Source: DATARH01 sp963847345 (GTDB taxonomy: Bacteria; Pseudomonadota; Alphaproteobacteria; ATCC43930; CGMCC-115725). From it: a stretch of DNA of 64,000 nt. The stretch spans positions 1 to 64,000 of the forward strand of contig CAWJZU010000039.1 of the NCBI GenBank assembly GCA_963847345.1, read 5' to 3'. The notes below the pieces were generated by a model. That model did no database searches. It was not told the DNA's origin and was given only the letters and a program-made list of their open reading frames with translations. The position numbers and the translations under genes are program-made. This document shows positions 26,164 to 34,981 of this stretch, piece after piece (positions within the stretch are counted from its first letter, which is position 1; each line of letters opens with the position of its first letter).

Positions 26164-27927
26164 ATGCGCCGCTTTGTCCTCGGCCTGTTCGCCGTGATCG
26201 GCATTCTCACGGTGCTGGCGGTGCTCGGGCTCGGGTCGCTGGCCTGGTATCTGATCGAGAGGAAGCCGGTTCTTCCGGACAGCATCGTACTGACCGCGGA
26301 TCTGAACGGCGGTCTCGAGGCCGGCTCAGGCCGGGATGCGCTGAGCGAGATCGTGTTCGGCGAGACGCCGACATTGCGCGATTTCCTCGACGCGATCGAA
26401 CGCGCCGGCGACGATCCGCGCGTCAAGGCTCTCTATGTTCAGCTCGGTCAGGATGGGATGGCTCTGGCGACGGCGCAGGAAGTCCGCGACGCGATCCAGG
26501 CGTTCCGCGCCAAGGGCAAGTTCGCGCTCGCGTTTTCCGAAAGCTTCGGCGAGTTCGGCCCCGGCACCCGGCCGTATTATCTCGCGACCGCGTTTGACGA
26601 AATCTGGCTGCAGCCGCTGGGATCGGTCGGGCTGATCGGGCTGCGGGCCGAGATTCCGTTTTTTCGCGGCACGCTCGATTGGCTCGGGATCAAGCCGAGC
26701 TTCGGTCGGCGCGAGCAATACAAGACAGCCGCCAACAGCCTCACCGAAACCGCGATGACCGGGCCGCAGCGGGAGGAAACCGAGGCTCTGCTGACATCGA
26801 TGTCGGGGCAGATCGTGCGCGGCGTCGCCGCCGCGCGCCGGCTCTCGGAAACGCAGGTCGGCGCATTGATCGACCGCGGCCCGCTTTTCGCCGACGAGGC
26901 CAAGGCGGCGGGGCTGATCGACCGGATCGGCTATCGTGACGAGGCCCTCGCGAAGGCCCGCGCAGGCGCCGGCTCCGGCGCTGCAGTGCTGTCGCTGTCG
27001 CGCTATCGCGAGGCCGCTGGCCGGCCTCACGCGAGCGGCCCGAAAATCGCGCTGATTTACGGCACCGGCCTGATCGTGCAGCGGGCCGACGATGACAATC
27101 TGCTCTCCGGCGGCGAGACGATGAGCGCGCGCACGGTCGCCCGCGCCTTCCGCGACGCCGCCGGCGACCTCGACGTCCGCGCGATCGTGTTCCGCGTTGA
27201 CAGCCCTGGCGGCTCTGCGGTCGCCTCGGAAACGATCTGGCGCGAGGTCGCCCGCGCCCACGAACGCGGCAAGCCGCTTATCGTCTCGATGGGCAACGTG
27301 GCCGGCTCGGGTGGCTACTACATCGCCGCGCCGGCCGACAAGATCGTCGCGCAGCCCGCGACCTTGACCGGGTCGATCGGCGTGCTGGCCGGCAAGCTCG
27401 TCATCACCGGCCTGCTCGAGAAATTCGGGGTCACCAGCCAGGCAGTGCAGCGCGGCGCCAACGCCGCGATGTTCAGCCCCTTCGAGGATTTCTCGCCGGC
27501 CGCGCGGGCCCGGCTCGAAGCCTTTCTCGATGCGACCTATCGCGGCTTCAAAGAGCGCGTGGCCACGGGCCGGCATATGACCCCGGATCAGGTCGAGGCG
27601 GTCGCCAAGGGTCGCGTCTGGTCGGGCGAGGAAGCAAAGGAGCGGGGTTTGGTAGACGCGCTCGGCGGCTACGACGTCGCGCTCCGGCTTGCCAAGGAAG
27701 CAGCCGCGATCCCCGCCGATGCGGCGGTCGAGCTCGCCGTGTTCCCGCGGCCGAAAAGCACGATCGAGCGGATCATCAACCGGATCGCCGGCGACGACGG
27801 CGGAAGGGACGCGCCGTCAGCGATTCAGACCATCGCAGCCAAGGTGGCCGCCCTGAGCACCGCGCTTGACGCCGCGCTCGGCGGCGCCGGTGTGCTGCAA
27901 ATGCCGGCGATCGAGGAGTTTCGGTAA
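26164..27927 (+). CDS. sppA: Signal peptide peptidase SppA, 67 kDa type
   Basis: 587 residues, the long tandem-domain form. An N-terminal anchor helix (about 4-28) places it in the inner membrane with the active site in the periplasm. The catalytic dyad is visible: general-base K187 (REQYKTAANSLTE) in the first domain and nucleophile S382 (VAGSGGYYIAAPADK) in the second, as in E. coli K209/S409. It degrades cleaved signal peptides. It is divergent from the DUF1244-gapR pair. Confidence 0.92.
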   Translation: MRRFVLGLFAVIGILTVLAVLGLGSLAWYLIERKPVLPDSIVLTADLNGGLEAGSGRDALSEIVFGETPTLRDFLDAIERAGDDPRVKALYVQLGQDGMALATAQEVRDAIQAFRAKGKFALAFSESFGEFGPGTRPYYLATAFDEIWLQPLGSVGLIGLRAEIPFFRGTLDWLGIKPSFGRREQYKTAANSLTETAMTGPQREETEALLTSMSGQIVRGVAAARRLSETQVGALIDRGPLFADEAKAAGLIDRIGYRDEALAKARAGAGSGAAVLSLSRYREAAGRPHASGPKIALIYGTGLIVQRADDDNLLSGGETMSARTVARAFRDAAGDLDVRAIVFRVDSPGGSAVASETIWREVARAHERGKPLIVSMGNVAGSGGYYIAAPADKIVAQPATLTGSIGVLAGKLVITGLLEKFGVTSQAVQRGANAAMFSPFEDFSPAARARLEAFLDATYRGFKERVATGRHMTPDQVEAVAKGRVWSGEEAKERGLVDALGGYDVALRLAKEAAAIPADAAVELAVFPRPKSTIERIINRIAGDDGGRDAPSAIQTIAAKVAALSTALDAALGGAGVLQMPAIEEFR

Positions 27928-27978
27928 TCCGGAACCTTGCCGAACCCGATTTCGGTTCGTGCAGCCCGGTCGCCTCGC

Positions 27979-28707
27979 TCACTCCAGCGTCAGCAGGCGG
28001 CCGTAGCCGGCGATCTTCTGGCGCACACCGCAGCGGCGCAGCGCGTGCCACATCATCGCCGAGGCGCTCGAAATCACTGGCTTGCCGAGATCCGCTTCGA
28101 GCATGTCAAGCACCGGCAGCGTCGGCATTCCGGTTCCGGTCAGAAACACGGCCTGCGCTTCCGGTCTGTCAATCTCGCGCGCCAGTCGGTAGGCGCGTTC
28201 GGCGGTTTCGTCGTAGATGTTCGTCACCCCGGCAAGATTTTCCGCCTGCACCACCGTGAAGCCGTGCGCTTCGAGATGGGCGCGGCCCTGGGCCGTGGTC
28301 TCAGCCGAATACGGCGCCCCGTACGCGATGCGCCGGACGCCGAGCCGTTCGAGCGCGGCGGCGACCGCACCGAAAGCGGTGACAACCGGCACGCCTGACG
28401 CCATGACGAGGCGGGCCAGCAGCGCCGCCTCGCGCTCGCGGCCGAGATGGTAGCTGGTCGCGGTATGCGCGATGGTGATGATGTCGGGCTTGACCGCGGC
28501 GAGGAGCGGCACACCCGCGTCGAGACTGTCGATCATCGCGCGCGTGCGCCGGTCCTGGTTGTCGAGCGCGCCGGGCACGCCGCCGCCGGCATCCATGCGG
28601 TGGAAATGCACCGACACGCCCGGCGGCGCGAGCGCGATCATCTCCGGCTCGACCGTCGGGTTGCCCGGCGGCACCATGAAGCCGAGCCGCGCTCTCCACC
28701 CGATCAT
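27979..28707 (-). CDS. Asp/Glu racemase-superfamily enzyme (maleate isomerase/arylmalonate decarboxylase-like)
   Basis: 242 residues. It begins RLGFMVPPGNPTVEPEMIAL, as in the maleate cis-trans isomerase and arylmalonate decarboxylase group. The usual first catalytic Cys position reads IAHTATSYHLG instead, with no Cys. The second half has FLTGTGMPTLPVLDML and a late SSASAMMWHALRRCG. With the expected cysteines absent or displaced, classical two-cysteine racemisation is unlikely. ATG at 28707; divergent from leucyl aminopeptidase. Confidence 0.75.
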   Translation of the reverse strand: MIGWRARLGFMVPPGNPTVEPEMIALAPPGVSVHFHRMDAGGGVPGALDNQDRRTRAMIDSLDAGVPLLAAVKPDIITIAHTATSYHLGREREAALLARLVMASGVPVVTAFGAVAAALERLGVRRIAYGAPYSAETTAQGRAHLEAHGFTVVQAENLAGVTNIYDETAERAYRLAREIDRPEAQAVFLTGTGMPTLPVLDMLEADLGKPVISSASAMMWHALRRCGVRQKIAGYGRLLTLE

Positions 28708-28789
28708 TGGCGATCTCCGTCTGGATTGGCCACGGCCGCATGTTAGCATCGGCCGGTGCGCTGGGCGCGAGAGATGTCGGGGCAGCGGA

Positions 28790-30172
28790 ATGGCGTTTTC
28801 ACTGATCGATGACGGGGCCGGCGCGGTGCCGGTCGACTTCGTATCAAAGGCCGGGCTCGCCGCCTGGCGCGAGACGGCGGCGGCGCGCGAGCGCGACTGG
28901 GCGGAAGCTGTCGGCTTCATCGGTGAGGCCGGCAAACTGGCGTTCGTGCCGGGCGAAGACGGGCGGCTCGGGCGGGTGCTGGCCGGTGTCGGTGACGGCG
29001 AGGCGGCGATCTGGGCGGCTGGCGGCCTCCCGGAATCGCTGCCGCCCGGTACTTATCGCCTGGGGGCAATGCCCAAGGAGGCCGATCCGAGCCGTGTCGT
29101 GCTCGGCTGGGCGCTCGGCACCTATTCGTTCGACCTCTACCGCAAGAAAAAAAAGGAAGGCGCGGCGCGGCTGGTCTGGCCCAAGGGAGCCGATCGCGGT
29201 CTCGTCGAGCGTCTCGCCGGGGCAATGTGCCTGGCGCGCGACCTGATCAACACGCCGGCCTCCGATCTTGGCCCCGCCGAACTGGCCGACGCGGCGACCC
29301 AGGTCGCCGACAGCATGGGCGCTCGGCATCGGGTGATCGTTGGCGAAAAGCTGCTCGCCGAGAACTATCCGACAATCCACGCGGTCGGCCGGGCCAGTGC
29401 GCGGGCGCCGCGCCTTGTCGACATCGTCTGGGGCGACGAGAGCGCCCCAAAGGTGACGCTGGTCGGCAAGGGGGTGTGCTTCGACACGGGCGGGCTCGAT
29501 CTGAAGCCGGCCACCGGCATGAAGATGATGAAGAAGGACATGGGCGGCGCCGCGATCATGCTTGGTCTGGCGCAGGCGATCATGGCGGCGCGGCTGCCAG
29601 TGCGGCTGCGCGTGCTGCTGCCGCTGGTCGAAAACTCGGTATCGGGCAACGCGCTCCGGCCGCTCGACATCGTGCGGACGCGCAAGGGGCTGACCGTCGA
29701 GATCGGCAACACCGACGCCGAGGGGCGGCTGATCCTGTGCGACGCGCTAGCCGAAGCCTCTACCGAAAACCCGGCATTGCTGATCGACGTGGCCACCTTG
29801 ACCGGCGCCGCGCGGGTGGCGCTCGGCCCGGAACTGGGGGCGCTGTTCTGCAACGACGACGATCTCGCCGCGCGGCTGCTGGCTTCCGGCGCCGCGGAGG
29901 ACGACCCGCTGTGGCGGATGCCGTTGTGGCGCGGATATCGTCGGATGCTCGACGGCAAGGCGGCCGACCTCAACAACGTGTCGGACGGGCCGCATGCCGG
30001 GGCGATCACGGCGGCGCTGTACCTGCAGGAATTCGTCGACCCCGGCGTTCCGTGGGCGCATATCGACGTAATGGCCTGGAACGCACGAGCCCGGCCCGGC
30101 CGTCCGGAGGGCGCCGAGGCGCAGACGTTGCGGGCGCTCTACGCCCATATCGCCGGTCGGTTTGCCGGCTGA
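28790..30172 (+). CDS. Leucyl aminopeptidase (M17)
   Basis: 460 residues. The C-terminal M17 catalytic domain carries the two-zinc site: K227 and D232 (VGKGVCFDTGG), D250 (MKKDMGG), D309 and E311 (GNTDAEGRL), with catalytic K239 and R313. The N-terminal domain is diverged from PepA, as in the PepB-like members of Alphaproteobacteria. It removes N-terminal Leu and other residues in the cytoplasm. The start at 28790 follows GGGGCAGCGG. Confidence 0.9.
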   Translation: MAFSLIDDGAGAVPVDFVSKAGLAAWRETAAARERDWAEAVGFIGEAGKLAFVPGEDGRLGRVLAGVGDGEAAIWAAGGLPESLPPGTYRLGAMPKEADPSRVVLGWALGTYSFDLYRKKKKEGAARLVWPKGADRGLVERLAGAMCLARDLINTPASDLGPAELADAATQVADSMGARHRVIVGEKLLAENYPTIHAVGRASARAPRLVDIVWGDESAPKVTLVGKGVCFDTGGLDLKPATGMKMMKKDMGGAAIMLGLAQAIMAARLPVRLRVLLPLVENSVSGNALRPLDIVRTRKGLTVEIGNTDAEGRLILCDALAEASTENPALLIDVATLTGAARVALGPELGALFCNDDDLAARLLASGAAEDDPLWRMPLWRGYRRMLDGKAADLNNVSDGPHAGAITAALYLQEFVDPGVPWAHIDVMAWNARARPGRPEGAEAQTLRALYAHIAGRFAG

Positions 30173-30174
30173 GC

Positions 30175-30190
30175 AACCGGAACCCCGGTT
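30175..30190. terminator. Hairpin between convergent aminopeptidase and argE genes
   Basis: AACCGG-AACC-CCGGTT is a 6-bp stem with a 4-base loop in the 22 bases between the two stops. It is a candidate two-way terminator, short and without a T-run. Confidence 0.35.
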
Positions 30191-30194
30191 AGGC

Positions 30195-31385
30195 TTAATT
30201 GCTAGGGGTTGTCGCCCAGTCGAGGAGCCGGTCGAGGAAGGCTTGTCCGGCCGCCAGCTCGGCGCGGGTGATGTATTCGTCGGGCCTGTGCGCGACCGCG
30301 ATCGAGCCGGGACCGCAGACGATCGCCGGGATGCCCGCCTGCTGAAACAGCCCGGCCTCGGTCGCGAACGAGACGGCGGTCGTTGTATTCGCGCCGGTCA
30401 GACGCCGCGCCAGTTCCTCGGCCGGCGAACCCGGCCCAGGGATCAACGGCGGCACCGCGACGACGGTTTCGGTCTCGATCGGCCGCCTGCGGATAGACCG
30501 CGCGCATGCGCGGCAGCAGCGCCTCGTCGACAAACCGGTCGATGCGGGATTTCAGCGCCGCCGCGTCGTCCTGCGGCAGATTGCGCATGTCCCACTCGAA
30601 CGTGCATTCGCGCGCGATGATGTTGACCGCGGTGCCGCCGCTGATCGTACCGACCGACATCGTCGTATGCGGCGGGTCGAAGCCGCTATCGGGTGGAGCG
30701 ACGGCGCGTCCCTCGGCGTGCAGCCGGCCGATTTCGAGGATGATCTCGGCGGCGGCCGCAATCGCGCTGACCCCGAGATCGGGCGCGCTCGAATGCCCTT
30801 CGCGCCCGGTGATCCGGGTGCGGAAAAAGGACAACCCCTTCTGCCGGTTGGCGACCTGCATCGAGGTCGGCTCGCCGATGATCGCCATCGCCGGCCGCGC
30901 AATCCCCTCCGGCAAAGACCGGATCAGCGCCGGCGCGCCGAGGCAACCGACTTCCTCGTCATGGCTGAAGGCGAGATGCAGCGGTACGGCCAGTTCGCGC
31001 CGCGCCGCCTCGGGAACCAGCGCCAGCGCGAGGGCGATGAAGCCCTTCATGTCGGCCGTGCCGCGGCCATAGAGATTTCCGTCCGTCTCGGTCAGGCGGA
31101 ACGGGTCGCTGTGCCACTCCTGTCCGGCGACCGGCACGACATCGGTATGACCGGACAGGATCACGCCGCCGCGTTCCGGCTGGCCCGGCCCTGTCCGATC
31201 GTCGCGAACAGATTGGCCTTGCCCTCGCCGGCGCTGCTCAGCGTCGCGGCGATGCCGTAGCCGTTGAGATAGTCGGAGACCCAGTCGATCAGGTCGCGGT
31301 TCGAGCGCGACGAGGTCGTGTCGAACGCGATCAGACGATCGAGGATCTCGACCGCCCGCCGAAGTCTGTCGTCAGACGTACTCAC
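30195..31385 (-). pseudogene. argE: Acetylornithine deacetylase ArgE (M20), two frameshifts
   Basis: About 395 residues. M20 zinc peptidase family: SGHTDVVPVAGQEW (metal His and Asp), YGRGTADMKGF (bridging Asp), HDEEVGCLGA (catalytic and metal Glu) and GEPTSMQVANRQKG. It ends CGPGSIAVAHRPDEYITRAEL (last metal His). It removes acetate from N-acetylornithine in arginine synthesis. Frame changes near 31185 (extra CG) and 30490 break it. Its ATG at 31385 lies inside the end of folE (14-base overlap), so the pair is coupled. Disruption by sequencing error is as likely as gene loss. Confidence 0.8.
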
Positions 31386-32058
31386 CGGTCCCGCCGGCCG
31401 GCGTGCCGATCATCGCCAGCACTTCGCGCCGGGTCGAGGGATCGTCGCGGAAGACGCCGAGCATGCGGCTGGTCACCATGCTGACCCCGGGCTTGTGGAC
31501 GCCGCGCGTCGTCATGCATTGGTGCGCTCCCTCGATGACCACCGCGACGCCCTTCGGGCGCAGTACCTCGTCGAGCGTGTTGGCGATCTGCGCCGTCATC
31601 TTCTCCTGGATCTGCAGGCGCTTCGCATAGACCTCGACAAGCCGCGCCAGCTTCGAGATACCGACGACGCGGTTATCCGGCAGATAGGCGATGTGCACCT
31701 TGCCGATGATCGGCGCCATGTGGTGCTCGCAATGCGACTCGAAGCGGATATCCTTCAGCGTGACAATCTCGTCGTAGCCGTCCATTTCCTCGAAGGTGCG
31801 CTGCAGCAGCGCTACCGGGTCCTCGTCGTAGCCGCTGAAGAACTCGCTGTAGGAGCGCACGACCCGGTCGGGCGTGGCGAGTAGACCTTCGCGCTCGGGA
31901 TCGTCGCCGGCCCAGCGGATCAGTGTGCGCACCGCGTCCAGCGCCTCGTCGCGCGACGGGCGGCGCACCAGCACCGGCTCCTGCCGCGCACGGATCTTTT
32001 GCACATTCCCCCTTCCACCCAAGGCGCTGGCCGCCTGAGCATCTACTGCGGTCGCCAT
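31372..32058 (-). CDS. folE: GTP cyclohydrolase I
   Basis: 228 residues. It makes 7,8-dihydroneopterin triphosphate, first step of folate/pterin synthesis. The zinc site is complete: C-E-H-H in RFESHCEHHMAPIIGK and the second Cys in GAHQCMTTRGV. IGKVHIAYLP, GISKLARLVEVYAKRLQIQE and the TSRMLGVFRDDPSTR tail are typical. The first about 30 residues are a variable extension. ATG at 32058 has GGAAAGGAGATC upstream. It overlaps argE and is preceded by apaG on the same strand. Confidence 0.93.
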   Translation of the reverse strand: MATAVDAQAASALGGRGNVQKIRARQEPVLVRRPSRDEALDAVRTLIRWAGDDPEREGLLATPDRVVRSYSEFFSGYDEDPVALLQRTFEEMDGYDEIVTLKDIRFESHCEHHMAPIIGKVHIAYLPDNRVVGISKLARLVEVYAKRLQIQEKMTAQIANTLDEVLRPKGVAVVIEGAHQCMTTRGVHKPGVSMVTSRMLGVFRDDPSTRREVLAMIGTPAGGTGEYV

Positions 32059-32164
32059 CAGATCTCCTTTCCTCCAGGGAAACGGCGCCGGCGGCGTTCC
32101 TTCCCTGCCCCGGGCAACGCCCCCGGTTTGCTATCACCAAGTGGTTAATGAAGCCGCCGCTGTC

Positions 32165-32557
32165 TCAATTGAGGCGCGTCGCCGCCTGCGGCGTATCGAG
32201 CGAGAAGGCCGGGACCCGCACGAGGAAATTCTCGCCGTCGCGGGTTTCCATTTCGTAATCACCGACCATGAAACCGGAGGGCGTCGGCAGCGGACAGCTG
32301 CTCGTGTATTCGAAGCTTTCGCCGGGCGCGAGCACGGGCTCCTCGCCGACCACGCCGGGACCGCGCACCTCCTGGCGACGGCCGAAACTGTCGGTGATTT
32401 CCCAATGCCGCCGCCGCAGCTGCACGGTTTCGTCGCCGGCGTTCTCGATGCGGACGTGATAGGCCCAGACGTAGCGGTTTTCGGCCGGCGAGGAGTGCTG
32501 CTCCAGATAGAACGGGCGCACCGTGACCTTGATCGACCGGGTGGTTTCCGAATACAT
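32165..32557 (-). CDS. apaG: ApaG (Co2+/Mg2+ efflux-associated, DUF525)
   Basis: 130 residues, a beta-sandwich protein. Family features are IKVTVRPFYLEQHSSPAENR, then VWAYHVRIEN, the GPGVVGEEPVLAPGESFEYT loop and SGFMVGDYEM. Linked to cation tolerance in enterobacteria, but the molecular role is not settled. It is about 106 bases upstream of folE on the same strand. Confidence 0.92.
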   Translation of the reverse strand: MYSETTRSIKVTVRPFYLEQHSSPAENRYVWAYHVRIENAGDETVQLRRRHWEITDSFGRRQEVRGPGVVGEEPVLAPGESFEYTSSCPLPTPSGFMVGDYEMETRDGENFLVRVPAFSLDTPQAATRLN

Positions 32558-32708
32558 CGCTCAGGGACCTTTCTTCTTGTTGCTCGATCCGCCGGCCGAC
32601 CTGTGGATTGGGGCTTGCGGACGCCCCGCGAGCGCGGCACGCACAATGTCGGGGGCGGGCCAGACAGGTTCAAGGCAACCTTTCCATGCATCCCCTATGC
32701 GCCCCAAC

Positions 32709-33584
32709 CTATGCGCCATCAGGGGCCAGCAGCGCGAGAACCTTCTCGTCCGGCCGACGTGAGCCGTCGGGCTGGATCGACTGGACGCAGACATGGTCGG
32801 CGCCGGCGTCCCAGTGCTCCTGGATGCGCTTGCGGATCGCCTCCTCGGCGCCCCAGGCGACATTGGCGTCGACAAACCGGTCTGAGCCGCCATCCGCCAT
32901 ATCGTCGCCGAAACCGAGCCGCCGCCAGTTGTTGGCGTAATTGTCGAGCTTCAAATACGGCGCCAGCGCCTGGCGGGCGGCCGAGCGGGCCTTTCCGGGA
33001 TCGGTTTCGAGCAGTACCCAGACCTCGGGGCAGAGCAGCTTGCCGGGACCGAGGATGCGTCGCGCCTCTTCGGTGTGCTCGGGTGGCACGTTGTACGGGT
33101 GCGCCCCGTCGGCGAGCTCGGCCGACAGCGCCAGCATCCGCGGCCCGAGCGCGGCGAGGATCGTCGGCGGCTTTTCGGGTGGGTCCGGCGCGATATACGG
33201 CGCAAGCTGCATCTCGGTCAGATAGGCGCGCATTGTCGCGACCGGCTTGCCGTAATGGTGGCCGCGCAACCCGGCGACCGTCGGCGCGTGCGAGACGCCG
33301 ATCCCGAGCAGAAACCGTCCGCTGGACTGTTCGGCGAGCGCCCGCTGGCCGTTCGCCATCGCCATCGCATCGCGGGCGTAGATGTTGGCAATGCCCGGCG
33401 CGACGATCAGGTTTTTCGTATTGGCGAGCAGCCATGACGAATGCACCAGTACGTTGCGGCCGCGGCTTTCCGGCAGCCACAGCGCGGAATAGCCCCAGGT
33501 TTCGACCCGCTGCGCGAATGCCGCCCCTTCGGCCGCGGTCAACCCGTCCATCGGCGCCCAGACCCCAAGTTTGCCCAGCTGCAT
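32709..33584 (-). CDS. LLM-class flavin/F420-dependent oxidoreductase 3
   Basis: 291 residues. It opens MQLGKLGVWAPMDGLTAAEG, and the motifs AQRVETWGYSALWLPES, NLIVAPGIANIYARDAMAMA and SSGRFLLGIGVSHAP are those of the TIGR03620-like F420-dependent group. ATG at 33584 suits the family; the preceding in-frame Met has no support. It is the only LLM gene here on the minus strand and stands alone. The substrate is unknown. Confidence 0.83.
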   Translation of the reverse strand: MQLGKLGVWAPMDGLTAAEGAAFAQRVETWGYSALWLPESRGRNVLVHSSWLLANTKNLIVAPGIANIYARDAMAMANGQRALAEQSSGRFLLGIGVSHAPTVAGLRGHHYGKPVATMRAYLTEMQLAPYIAPDPPEKPPTILAALGPRMLALSAELADGAHPYNVPPEHTEEARRILGPGKLLCPEVWVLLETDPGKARSAARQALAPYLKLDNYANNWRRLGFGDDMADGGSDRFVDANVAWGAEEAIRKRIQEHWDAGADHVCVQSIQPDGSRRPDEKVLALLAPDGA

Positions 33585-33762
33585 CGCAACTCCTGACCGG
33601 CTTGGTTCAATTCCGGGAGCCATTCTAGCCCCGACCCGCGGCGGTCGGGCAAGCCTTCAGCCCGATTTTTCTAACGCCCGGCTCTGGCCCGCCGATGCGG
33701 CACGCCGGCGCGGCGGTATCGCCCTTGTTTGCGCAGGCGGGCCCGCGATATCAACAAGCCGC

Positions 33763-34957
33763 ATGTCCACGCTGTTTCTGATCGTCTTTGTCGACCTGGT
33801 CGGCTTCGGACTGGTCATCCCGCTCCTGCCGTTTTACGCCGAGCGCTTCACCGCCTCGCCGCTGCAGATGACGGCGCTGTTCGCGACGTTTTCGGCGATG
33901 TCGCTCTTGACCGCGCCGCTTTGGGGCCGGCTCAGCGACCGGGTCGGGCGTCGCCCGGTTCTGATGGCGAGCATGGCGGCGGCGGCGCTCGCCTATCTCT
34001 GGATGGCGTTCGCGACGGAGCTGTGGATGCTGTTCGCGGCGCGCGCCTTCGCCGGAGCCTGCGCCGGCAACATCGCCGCCGCGCAGGCCTATATCGCGGA
34101 CGTGACCTCGCCCGAAAAGCGCGCCAAGGGCATGGGGATGATCGGCGCGGCGTTCGGGCTCGGGCTTTATCATCGGGCCGGTGGTGGGTGGCGTCATCGC
34201 CGGCGACGATGTCGCGACCGCCGACCTCGCGACCCCGTGCCTGATCGCCGCGGGACTGTCCTTCGCGGCTTTCCTCGGGGTGGTGCTGCTGCTGCCCGAG
34301 AGCCTGACCCAACCGGGGCAGACCTCCCGCCGAGGCCGGATCGCCGCCGCGCAGGCTGCGCTCTCCCACCCCGGTCTCGGCCGGCTGCTGCTGGTCTTTT
34401 TCCTGGTGATCCTCGCCTTTTCGGGCATGGAGACCGTCTTCGCGTGGTGGGCGATTGCGCAATTCGGCTGGGGGCCCCGCCCGACCGGGTTTGTGTTCTT
34501 TTACGTCGGGCTGCTGTCGGCGGCGATGCAGGGCGGGCTGATCGGGCCGTTGACGCGGCGGTTCGGCGAGGAACGACTGATGCTGGCGGGACTCGGTCTG
34601 ATTGCGCTCGGATTGCTGCTGATGCCGTTCGCCGTCGATTTGCCGCTGCTGCTTGTCGCGGTCAGCGCGCTGGCGGTGGGCATGGGAGCGACGCAGCCCT
34701 CGATCAACAGCCTCATTTCGCGCCGCGCCGGGGCCGACCGGCAGGGCGAGGTGATGGGCGTGGCGCAATCGGCCGGCGCCCTTTCGCGTGTGCTCGGGCC
34801 GATAGCCGCCGGCACTCTGTTCGCCGAATTCGGCCGCAGTAGCCCATTCCTTTGGGGGGCGATGCTGGTTGCCGTGGCTCTGGCGATCGGCTGGCGACTG
34901 CCCCGCGCCGTCAACGCGCTCGCGGGGCGTCAGAAACCGGTCGGAGCCGGCGAGTGA
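33763..34957 (+). pseudogene. TetA-like MFS (DHA1) efflux transporter, one frameshift
   Basis: About 397 residues with 12 predicted helices. It matches TetA/YajR-type drug:H+ antiporters: FVDLVGFGLVIPLLPFYAE, the loop 2-3 motif GRLSDRVGRRPVL and ARAFAGACAGNIAAAQAYIAD. One frame change near 34168, an extra G in a G-run (GGGCTTTATC), interrupts helix 5 and must be bridged to read FIIGPVVGGVIAG. It most likely exports a hydrophobic compound. ATG at 33763 was chosen because the sequence before it is not family-like. A correction by one base would give an intact gene. Confidence 0.75.
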
Positions 34958-34981
34958 GAACCGGCCGGTGAGCCTGTTGCC

